From: Actinomycetota bacterium
GTDB taxonomy: Bacteria > Actinomycetota > Thermoleophilia > Gaiellales > Gaiellaceae
Length of the DNA: 5,143 nucleotides
Assembly (NCBI GenBank): GCA_013811645.1
Contig: JACCUU010000276.1
Span: 1 to 5,143 of the forward strand
Direction of reading: 5' to 3'
Part shown: positions 1 through 5,143 of the stretch, in pieces
Layout: each line of letters starts with the position of its first letter
Position numbering within the stretch: the stretch's first letter is position 1
Made by a program: the position numbers and the translations under genes
The notes under the pieces: generated by a model
Told to the model about the DNA's origin: nothing
Database searches by the model: none
Seen by the model: only the letters and a program-made list of their open reading frames with translations

Positions 1-154
1 CCACGGCGGTGACCACGCGAAACGACTTCTTGCGGCGGGCTCGCTCTCGCTCACGACGCGCATCCGCGCCGAACCGCCTGCCGAGACGCGGTGACTCGAC
101 CGCGACGACGAGTGCGGCCGCGAGTAGGAGCACGACGAGCCACGGCCAGCTCAC
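1..154 (-). CDS. Unidentified membrane-anchored protein, N-terminal part (continues off the left edge)
   Basis: About 51 codons are visible before the window ends at base 1. The peptide begins VSWPWLVVLLLAAALVVAVE, one strongly hydrophobic helix (about 3-19). A very basic stretch follows (about 23-43, rich in RR, RERER and RRKK), and then FRVVTAV at the edge. The lack of positive charge before the helix and the basic tail after it predict an N-out/C-in membrane anchor. I do not recognise the family. Start GTG at 152-154 lies 18 bases after the M24 stop and in the same frame; the Shine-Dalgarno is poor. The clean alternation of hydrophobic and basic blocks with high-GC codon use makes it look like a real gene, probably the next operon member, though it could equally belong to an unrelated function. 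Confidence 0.6.
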   Translation of the reverse strand, partial: MSWPWLVVLLLAAALVVAVESPRLGRRFGADARRERERARRKKSFRVVTAV

Positions 155-172
155 CCGGCGGATTGTAGCCAG

Positions 173-1282
173 CTATGAACGGAAAACCTGCATCGGCAGG
201 TTTGAGAGTGGAACGCCGCCTTCCGCGGTGACCAGCCACGTCTCCTGCATGTAGAGGCAGTCCTCGCCGTTCGCGGCGATCGCGTGCGGGTGCATCGAGA
301 AGACCATGTTCTCCGAGAGCTCGATCTCGACGCCTTCCCCGATCTTCGGGAACTCGATCATCGTCATCCCGATCGAGTGGCCGGTGACGTGACCAAGGTG
401 GTAGCCGCGGTCGACAAACCCGGCAGAGACCGCCCGGTGCACGTCGTGGCACGTGGCCCCCGGTCGCATCGCGCTCGTCGCGGCGTCGACGTACTCGAGG
501 TATGCCTCGAGCATCCGCTCCGTGTCCTCGGAGAGCTCTGCGTCCTGCGTCGCGATCGCGCGCGAGACCTCTACCCAGTGCATCCCCGGCCCTGCCACCT
601 CGAGCGAGGGCAGAAGGAACTTCGACAGGATCTCCTCCCGCCGCGCGATCTTGAACTCCGGGCGTGCGTAGGCGTCGGTGCCCGTGAGAACCATGTTCAT
701 GGTGAGCCGCCCGCAGCCCTCTTGGACGAACCACTCCTCCGCCGCGGCCATGACCTCGGCGGCCGACTTTCCGGGTGCATAGCTCTCGAGGAAGATCTCG
801 AACCCGCGCTCGTTGATGCGCACCGAGTCGCGCACTGATTCGAGCTCGGCTTCGCTCTTGACTGCGCGTGCGAGATCGAACTCGATGTCGAAGGGGACGA
901 GCTCGACGCCCCCCGTCGCGAGGGCGCGCTCGTCCCTCACGGTCATGACGTAGTCGAGCCCGTAGACACCGACCCGCTTCCACCCCGCTCCCCGAGCATG
1001 GCCGGCCATGTGCTCGCCCGGACGGTCGTGGAACACCTGCTCGAGCTGCGCAGTGCCGTGCTCCCCCACGTAGCGGGCCTCGCTCGGGAAGACGACGAAG
1101 GGATCGCCCCCGGTCGGCACGACGACGTACGCGTAGCGATGGACGATCTGGAATCCGGAGAGGTAGGTCACCGCGCCCTCGAAGCCCGAGTACTCGCTTC
1201 CGGAGACGATCAGCGCGTCCAGGTCGTGCGCGGCCATGGCCACACGCACGTTCTCGTATCGGCGTTGGAGCTCTACGTCCAC
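173..1282 (-). CDS. M24 family (Xaa-Pro peptidase/creatinase-like) pita-bread-fold protein with degenerate metal site
   Basis: 369 residues, the usual two-domain size for aminopeptidase P/prolidase/creatinase relatives. The N-terminal creatinase-type domain spans about 5-140 (LDALIVSGSEY, VTYLSGF, PFVVFPSEA). The C-terminal pita-bread domain spans about 143-355, beginning with the characteristic IKSE-like VKSEAELESVR. Seen in the catalytic region: GHVTGHSIGM with H302, MIEFPKIGEG, ENMVFSMHPH (324-333) and QETWLVTAEGG with E347. Lined up by eye with E. coli MetAP, H171 and E235 are kept as H302 and E347. D97 becomes L227 (with E228 beside it), D108 becomes E238, H178 becomes I309 and E204 becomes H331. 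A classic dinuclear metallopeptidase is therefore doubtful; a metal-free hydrolase like creatinase, or a mononuclear enzyme, fits better. Start is GTG at 1280-1282 behind GGAGG (4-base spacing), overlapping the previous gene by 10 bases. Stop TAG. Product probably cytoplasmic; no signal peptide seen. Substrate unknown. Confidence 0.9.
   Translation of the reverse strand: MDVELQRRYENVRVAMAAHDLDALIVSGSEYSGFEGAVTYLSGFQIVHRYAYVVVPTGGDPFVVFPSEARYVGEHGTAQLEQVFHDRPGEHMAGHARGAGWKRVGVYGLDYVMTVRDERALATGGVELVPFDIEFDLARAVKSEAELESVRDSVRINERGFEIFLESYAPGKSAAEVMAAAEEWFVQEGCGRLTMNMVLTGTDAYARPEFKIARREEILSKFLLPSLEVAGPGMHWVEVSRAIATQDAELSEDTERMLEAYLEYVDAATSAMRPGATCHDVHRAVSAGFVDRGYHLGHVTGHSIGMTMIEFPKIGEGVEIELSENMVFSMHPHAIAANGEDCLYMQETWLVTAEGGVPLSNLPMQVFRS
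184..203 (-). repeat. Perfect 8-bp inverted repeat (hairpin) at the 3' end of the M24 gene
   Basis: AAACCTGC and GCAGGTTT separated by a 4-base loop, ending 8 bases before the M24 stop codon in transcription order. In the RNA the stem ends in U residues, but the U-run is short (UUUU then CC) and mostly inside the stem, so it is not a convincing intrinsic terminator. It could weakly attenuate or pause transcription before the small membrane gene, or be chance within coding sequence. Confidence 0.4.
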
Positions 1283-2190
1283 GAATCCTCCAGCGCCTTG
1301 ACCAGCGCCGTCAGCGCGACGTTCAACGGGGTCGGGACACCGAGCTCGCGCCCGAAGCGCGAGATGCCGCCATTCAGGTAGTCGATTTCGGTCCGCCGGT
1401 GCGCTTCCACGTCCTGGAGCATGCTCGCCTTGTGGTCGTACGCGACGTCTGGCCGGGCCGCGTGATCGATCAACTCCTCCGGATCCGCGTCGAGCGTTAT
1501 CCCCTGCGCCCCTGCGACCGCCTTGCCTTCGTCGACGAGCGAGCTCACGAGAGCGCGGAGATCGGGCCGCTCGCAGACGCGGCCGTGCGTGAGCCCGGTC
1601 AGCGCCCCGACGGGGTTCGTGGCCGCGTTGAAGACGACCTTCCGCCACTGGGCGGGACGGGCATCGGAGACCGCATGCGTCGGCATGCCGCCACGTGTGC
1701 ACGCCTCGGCAAGCCGTTCGATCTCGTTCGGTGAAGCCGGGCTCGGCTCGAACGGGCCGAAAGTCGTGTCTCCCTTGACGTCCCACTGCACGACTCCTGG
1801 CGACAGGATCTTCCCGGCCGGAAACGTCGTTCCACGGATCACCCTCGAGACGTGCCGCGCGATCACCTCCTCGTTGCCGACGCCGTTCTGCACCGAAGCG
1901 AGGGCTCCGTCCGAGAACGCATGCGCGGTGGCTGAAACGGCGCCGTCGGTGTGCATCGCCTTCGTCGCCAAGATCCCGAAGTCACAGCCAGGAAGCTCCG
2001 ACGGCTCGGACGTCGCCCGAACCCGACCTACGACGTCTCCCGCCCCTGTCAGCCGCAATCCGTCGGCGTTGATCGCATCCACGTGCGCGCGATCGAGGTC
2101 ATACGCCCACACCTCGACGTCCTCGAGCTGCGCGAGGTTCGCCGCGAAGAGCGACCCCACGGCGCCGCAGCCGACGACACACACCCTCAC
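1273..2190 (-). CDS. Ketopantoate reductase (PanE/ApbA) family NAD(P)-dependent dehydrogenase
   Basis: A soluble reductase of the 2-dehydropantoate 2-reductase fold, 305 residues, which is normal for the family. Seen: N-terminal Rossmann motif GCGAVG (7-12), ATKAMH with K77 matching E. coli PanE K72, QNGVGNEE with N102, the active-site run WRKVVFNAATNPVGALTG with K184, N188 and N192 at the exact spacing of E. coli K176/N180/N184, and the C-terminal SMLQDVEAHRRTEIDYLNG with S256 and E268 (E. coli S244/E256). The catalytic set is therefore intact and reduction of a 2-keto acid or the reverse oxidation is plausible. Odd: residue 31, at the end of the second beta strand, is Asp where E. coli has the NADP-phosphate-binding Arg31, which hints at NAD(H) use. 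Start is GTG at 2188-2190, overlapping livM as GTGA; only a weak ribosome site is visible. Being locked into a transporter operon argues for a catabolic role rather than pantothenate synthesis, but that is inference. Confidence 0.9.
   Translation of the reverse strand: MRVCVVGCGAVGSLFAANLAQLEDVEVWAYDLDRAHVDAINADGLRLTGAGDVVGRVRATSEPSELPGCDFGILATKAMHTDGAVSATAHAFSDGALASVQNGVGNEEVIARHVSRVIRGTTFPAGKILSPGVVQWDVKGDTTFGPFEPSPASPNEIERLAEACTRGGMPTHAVSDARPAQWRKVVFNAATNPVGALTGLTHGRVCERPDLRALVSSLVDEGKAVAGAQGITLDADPEELIDHAARPDVAYDHKASMLQDVEAHRRTEIDYLNGGISRFGRELGVPTPLNVALTALVKALEDSWT
1287..1291 (-). promoter_or_regulatory. Ribosome binding site for the M24 gene (GGAGG)
   Basis: GGAGG on the minus strand within the last codons of the reductase gene, 4 bases before the GTG at 1282. 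It is the strongest Shine-Dalgarno in the window and fixes a start that overlaps the previous gene by 10 bases. Confidence 0.75.
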
Positions 2191-3206
2191 GACGGCCGCA
2201 GCTTTCGCCAGAGCGGGTCGACGGAGAACTCGCGCCCGCCCGTGAGCCCGCTCGGACGGAGAATGAGCACGAGCGCCATGAGGGCGCTCACCACGACGAT
2301 CCTCGTCCCCGCCGGAACCTCGACCGTGCGTCCCACGAGCTCGAGTCCGTTCTCCGCGTTCGCGAGCACGGAGTCGAGTGCGCTGACGGCGAGCGCCCCC
2401 ACGACCGCGCCCCACAGGCTCGTGGATCCACCGATGACGAGCATCGCGAGCGTGATGAACGTGAGGTCGAGGGAGACGGCGTCGACGTTGAGCGGAAGGA
2501 AGTGGACGTAGAGCCCACCCGCGAGCCCCGCCAGGAACCCCGAGAGCGCGAAGGCACCGAGCCGCTGCCGGTAGATGGACACGCCGACCGCGCGCGCGGC
2601 CGCAGGATCCTCGCGGGTCGCGCGCAGCTGGCGTCCGAAGCGGCTTCGCTGATACGCGAACGCAGCGACGATGACGGCGACGGCGCCGAGCGCGGCCTGA
2701 CGGAGATCGGTGGTCTCGGACACGGAGGAGAACGTATTCAACCCCGGCCCGACCTTCTCGTAGTAGCGGAGGATGTTGTTCGTGATCTCGAGCACGGCGA
2801 AGGTGGCGATGCCTGCTGCGAGTCCGGACAGTCGCATCAGCGGGAGGCCGACGAGCAATGCGAATACCCCGCCGACGAGACCGGCTGCAATGAGAGAGGG
2901 GATGTTGCCGACCGTCGTGTCGCGGAGGAAGTCGAAGAGGTATGGCATGACGGCCGGCTTCTCCTGTTCCGGCACGGACAGCACTCCCGCCGTCCAGACG
3001 CCGATGGCGACGAAGCTGATGTGCCCGAAGGAGAGCACGCCCGAGTTGCCGACGAAGACGTAGATCGCGACGACGATGGACACGGAGACGAGCGCGTTGA
3101 TGAAGTAGATCTCGGTCGAGCGCGACACGAGCATCCCGAGGAACGCGGCACCGACGACAAGGACGACGGGAGCACCGAGCTCCAGCGCAGCGCGCCGAGT
3201 GTTCAC
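2187..3206 (-). CDS. livM: LivM-type branched-chain amino acid ABC transporter permease
   Basis: Second integral membrane permease of the importer, 339 residues, forming the translocation path with LivH. Seen: an N-terminal hydrophobic helix (about 12-27), a second (about 36-52), the LivM motif VGNSGVLSFGHISFVAIGVW (52-71), further membrane segments (about 104-124, 130-145, 169-184, 216-235, 246-275, 302-316), and the ATPase-coupling loop SRFGRQLRATREDPAAARAVGV (starting at 188). It ends with LRPSGL plus a hydrophilic tail. Start is GTG at 3204-3206, with GGAG (minus strand, 3212-3215) 5 bases upstream and a GTGA overlap with the livH stop. The frame stays open upstream through livH, but that stretch is Arg/Pro-rich and unlike a permease, so it is not coding. 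The TGA stop overlaps the next gene by 4 bases. Confidence 0.95.
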   Translation of the reverse strand: MNTRRAALELGAPVVLVVGAAFLGMLVSRSTEIYFINALVSVSIVVAIYVFVGNSGVLSFGHISFVAIGVWTAGVLSVPEQEKPAVMPYLFDFLRDTTVGNIPSLIAAGLVGGVFALLVGLPLMRLSGLAAGIATFAVLEITNNILRYYEKVGPGLNTFSSVSETTDLRQAALGAVAVIVAAFAYQRSRFGRQLRATREDPAAARAVGVSIYRQRLGAFALSGFLAGLAGGLYVHFLPLNVDAVSLDLTFITLAMLVIGGSTSLWGAVVGALAVSALDSVLANAENGLELVGRTVEVPAGTRIVVVSALMALVLILRPSGLTGGREFSVDPLWRKLRPS

Positions 3207-4138
3207 ACCCGCTCCACGGCAGCCCGCCCGCGCAGGAAGAGCCCTCCCGGCCGGAAGAGAAGGACGAGGATCACCAGACCGAAGACGAATGTCGGCAGGT
3301 ACTGGCTCTGGGCGGTCGGCAGCGCGCCACCGAGCACGCCGGAGACGTAGCCGATCGTGAATCCGCCGAGGGTCGCCGAGAGCAGTCGCGTCATTCCGCC
3401 GACAACCACTCCGGCGAGCACGATGATCGTCTCTCGTAACGCAAAGGTCGGAGTGACAGTCGGGAACTGCACGGTCAAGAGCACGGCGACGACCGCGGCC
3501 AGTACGCCGGCGACGAGAACGGCCCCGGCGCTCACGAGGTTCGCCCGCACGCCGACGAGCCTCGCCGTCTGGAAGTCCATCGCCGCCGCTCGCATGTGCA
3601 GGCCGAGCGAAGTCCGATTGAGGAGCAATACGAGGAGCCCGAGGCTGACTGCGGCGCTCGCGATGGCGACGATCGCGATCTTCCGGATGTCGACGTCTCC
3701 GAAAGTAACCGGACGGTTGAGCTCTGCCAGCGAGGCGGCCGTCTTCCCCAACGGCCCGAACCAGAGGAGCGCGATGCTCTGGAGCAGGAACGCCACTGCG
3801 AACGTCGCGATCAGCATCACCGCCGGCGACTGTGACCGTAGCGGGCGGAAGACGACCCGTTCCATCGCCAGGGAGAGGACGATCACGACCGCGAAGCAGA
3901 GCGCGATCCCGACCGCCACCGGCCAGCCGCGGTCGGAAGCGTAGGCGAGCGCGAACGCACCGGCCATGATGAGCTGGCCGTAGGCGAAGTTCACGAGGCG
4001 GAGCACGCCGAAGACCAGCCCGATGCCGACGGCCATCAGGGCGAAGATCGCCCCGAGCCCGATCGCGTCGACCTGCACCTGGAGGTCGACGGCGTCCGAG
4101 AGGACGTCGGTGAGTCCACTCGCGAGTGGCGTGATCAA
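3203..4138 (-). CDS. livH: LivH-type branched-chain amino acid ABC transporter permease
   Basis: Integral membrane permease of the HAAT/Liv importer, 311 residues, close to the usual 290-310. Seen: the LivH signature at the first membrane helices (IGLGAIFALMAVGIG, then VLRLVNFAYGQLIMAGA, about 26-61), several further hydrophobic segments (roughly 72-92, 105-127, 153-173, 198-223, 235-247, 280-296), and the cytoplasmic coupling loop TSLGLHMRAAAMD...ARLVGV (176-197) that contacts an ATPase. It ends FRPGGLF plus a basic tail, as in the family. The start is TTG at 4136-4138, overlapping the livF stop as TTGA. No clear Shine-Dalgarno precedes it, so translation probably depends on termination at livF. 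A GTG at codon 21 (4076-4078) is a weaker alternative that would leave almost no N-terminus before the first helix. Its stop overlaps livM by 4 bases. Family assignment strong, start less so. Confidence 0.94.
   Translation of the reverse strand: MITPLASGLTDVLSDAVDLQVQVDAIGLGAIFALMAVGIGLVFGVLRLVNFAYGQLIMAGAFALAYASDRGWPVAVGIALCFAVVIVLSLAMERVVFRPLRSQSPAVMLIATFAVAFLLQSIALLWFGPLGKTAASLAELNRPVTFGDVDIRKIAIVAIASAAVSLGLLVLLLNRTSLGLHMRAAAMDFQTARLVGVRANLVSAGAVLVAGVLAAVVAVLLTVQFPTVTPTFALRETIIVLAGVVVGGMTRLLSATLGGFTIGYVSGVLGGALPTAQSQYLPTFVFGLVILVLLFRPGGLFLRGRAAVERV
3212..3215 (-). promoter_or_regulatory. Ribosome binding site for livM (GGAG)
   Basis: GGAG on the minus strand within the 3' end of livH, 5 bases before the GTG at 3206. 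It decides the livM start within a frame that is open far upstream. Confidence 0.65.
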
Positions 4139-4848
4139 GAGAGGTACGCGGCGACCATCCGGTCCGTGTCGGCCGCATCGGCGGGAGTCAGGGTCAGGCG
4201 GAGCTCTCCGTTCGAGAGCACATGCGTTCTGTTGGCGAGCGCAACCGTGCGCTGGGCCCTCTGCTCGACGAGCAGGATCGCGAGCCCGCGGTCGCGGATC
4301 GTGGCGAGCGTCGAGAAAACGAGGTCGACGATTGTCGGCGCCAGTCCGAGCGACGGCTCGTCGAGGAGCAGGACACGCGGCCCGGCGACGAGAGCGCGCG
4401 CGATGGCGAGCTGCTGTTGCTGCCCTCCCGAAAGGACGCCGGCGGGCCGTGTGCGGAACTCTTCGAGAATCGGGAAGAGCTCGTATGCGTCCCCGAGGGG
4501 ATCGCCGGCCGCGCCGTTCCTGCGCCTGCCTGCGAGCCCGAGCTGCAGGTTCTCCTCCACGGTGAGCTCGCCGAAGAGACGTCGCCCTTCCGGGACGAGC
4601 GCGACACCGGAGCGGGCGATGGTCTCGGGGCTTCGCCCGCGCAGCGAGCGGCCGTCGAGCGTGACGTCACCGCCGCGAAGCGGGACGAGGCCCATCAGCG
4701 CGTGCAATGTGGTCGACTTGCCGGCGCCGTTCGGCCCGATGAGCCCGAGGATCTCTCCCGCGTGCAGCTCGAGCGAGAGGTCGCGTACGACGGCGCTCCC
4801 GCCGTACCCGACCGACACGCCATCGACCTGAAGGACGGGCATGCTCAC
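4135..4848 (-). CDS. livF: LivF-type ABC transporter ATP-binding protein
   Basis: Second ATPase of the HAAT/Liv importer, expected to pair with LivG on the cytoplasmic face of LivH-LivM. It is 237 residues, the same length as E. coli LivF. Motifs seen: Walker A GPNGAGKST (38-46), the LivF-type Q-loop region VPEGRRLF (85-92), signature LSGGQ (139-143), Walker B VLLLDEP (159-165), D-loop SLGLAP (166-171) and the H-switch region LLVEQ (192-196). Gln replacing the switch His is normal for LivF. The start chosen is GTG at 4846-4848, because AGGAG (minus strand, 4854-4858) lies 5 bases upstream and the start overlaps the livG stop as GTGA. An ATG two codons on (4840-4842) is a possible alternative with 11-base spacing. 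The stop overlaps the livH start by 4 bases. The substrate is set by the binding protein and permeases, so amino acids are only the family default. Confidence 0.96.
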   Translation of the reverse strand: MSMPVLQVDGVSVGYGGSAVVRDLSLELHAGEILGLIGPNGAGKSTTLHALMGLVPLRGGDVTLDGRSLRGRSPETIARSGVALVPEGRRLFGELTVEENLQLGLAGRRRNGAAGDPLGDAYELFPILEEFRTRPAGVLSGGQQQQLAIARALVAGPRVLLLDEPSLGLAPTIVDLVFSTLATIRDRGLAILLVEQRAQRTVALANRTHVLSNGELRLTLTPADAADTDRMVAAYLS

Positions 4849-5143
4849 GATCGCTCCTCGTGTACGGCGCTCTCACCCAGGTACGCGGACGCGACATCGA
4901 GGTTGGCGCGGATCTCGACGGGCGTCCCTTCCGCGAGCGTCGCTCCGTGATCGAGCACCTGAATTCGGTCACAGACGTCCATGACGAGCGCCATGTTGTG
5001 ATCGATGAGCAGCACGCCCGCGTCATGCTCGTCTCGCACGGAGCGGATCACGGCCGCGAAATCGGGCACCTCCGCCTCGGGCAACCCCGCCGCAGGCTCG
5101 TCCATCAGCACGAATCTCGGCTCCGTCGCAAGCGCGCGGGCGA
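4845..5143 (-). CDS. livG: LivG-type ABC transporter ATP-binding protein, C-terminal part (5' end outside the window)
   Basis: This is one of the two cytoplasmic ATPases that power a branched-chain-amino-acid-type (HAAT) ABC importer. About 98 codons are visible and the frame stays open to the window edge, so the start lies beyond 5143; a GTG at 5109-5111 sits inside the Walker B motif and is not the start. Seen directly, in order: the end of the helix after the signature motif (ARALATEP), Walker B with the catalytic glutamate (FVLMDEP), the D-loop (AAGL) and the switch histidine (LLIDHNMALVMDVCDRI). The tail EGTPVEI...AYLGE is typical of LivG. The AAGL D-loop and the retained switch His separate it from LivF, the next gene. 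Walker A and the signature motif are off the window. Its TGA stop overlaps the livF start by 4 bases. Imported substrate unknown; family assignment is strong. Confidence 0.95.
   Translation of the reverse strand, partial: ARALATEPRFVLMDEPAAGLPEAEVPDFAAVIRSVRDEHDAGVLLIDHNMALVMDVCDRIQVLDHGATLAEGTPVEIRANLDVASAYLGESAVHEERS
4854..4858 (-). promoter_or_regulatory. Ribosome binding site for livF (AGGAG)
   Basis: AGGAG on the minus strand, inside the last codons of livG and 5 bases before the GTG at 4848. It supports that GTG over the ATG two codons further in. Confidence 0.7.

Noticed and set aside
155..172. Possible promoter in the only intergenic gap
   Set aside because: Eighteen bases are too short, and no -35/-10 pair is visible across it or the adjacent coding ends.
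363..380. GHSIG motif resembling a GxSxG serine-hydrolase nucleophile elbow
   Set aside because: It aligns with the conserved GHGIG-type His motif of the M24 fold and the rest of the protein is clearly M24.
51..983. Minus-strand 310-codon frame overlapping the M24 gene
   Set aside because: Arg/His/Gly-rich shadow with no domain; the M24 frame explains this stretch with recognisable motifs.
2502..3350. Plus-strand open frame encoding a very acidic 282-residue product
   Set aside because: It lies antisense to livM and the end of livH, has low-complexity Glu/Asp/Arg composition with no motif, and is explained by high-GC codon bias of the opposite strand.
2187..4178. A single long minus-strand open frame that looks like a 663-residue protein ending in LivM
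   Set aside because: Only the part from the GTG at 3206 looks like a permease. The upstream part is Arg/Pro-rich out-of-frame reading of livH, common in high-GC DNA.
4135..4848. Missing switch histidine in LivF (Gln at residue 196) and Glu instead of Gln in the Q-loop region
   Set aside because: Both are normal for LivF-type ATPases (VPEGRR and VEQ motifs), so this is not a defect.
4222..4950. Plus-strand open frame opposite livF and the end of livG
   Set aside because: The composition is that of an antisense shadow, and the minus strand has all ABC ATPase motifs in order.

Overview
The window reads as one continuous, tightly packed operon on the minus strand of a high-GC bacterium. The only gap between coding regions is 18 bases (155-172). 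Strong GC bias at third codon positions, GTG/TTG start codons and the style of the proteins suggest an actinobacterium-like organism, possibly Thermoleophilia/Solirubrobacterales. That lineage guess is weak, because the window holds no rRNA or marker gene.

Layout in transcription order (right to left): the C-terminal part of livG, cut by the window edge (5143-4845); livF, the second ATPase (4848-4135); livH, a permease (4138-3203); livM, the other permease (3206-2187); a ketopantoate-reductase-family dehydrogenase (2190-1273); an M24 'pita-bread' family protein of the Xaa-Pro peptidase/creatinase type (1282-173); and the start of an unidentified small-membrane-anchor protein that leaves the window on the left (154-1). 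The two ATPases and two permeases form a complete branched-chain-amino-acid-type (HAAT/Liv) ABC importer core. The solute-binding protein (LivK) is not in the window and may lie beyond 5143.

Neighbouring genes overlap by 4 bases at four consecutive junctions (GTGA, TTGA, GTGA, GTGA), then by 10 bases, then leave 18 bases. None of the six visible starts is clearly ATG. This points to one transcript with translational coupling. Its promoter and its terminator are both outside the window.

The gene families are known, but the combination is suggestive. An importer is coupled to an NAD(P)-dependent 2-hydroxy/2-keto acid-type reductase and to a hydrolase-fold protein. The reductase has an acidic residue where the NADP-binding Arg of E. 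coli PanE sits. The M24 protein has lost most of its metal ligands. The most economical reading is uptake and breakdown of one specific small molecule, by enzymes that have diverged from their housekeeping relatives. The substrate cannot be told from the sequence. No CRISPR array, mobile element, tRNA or rRNA was seen.
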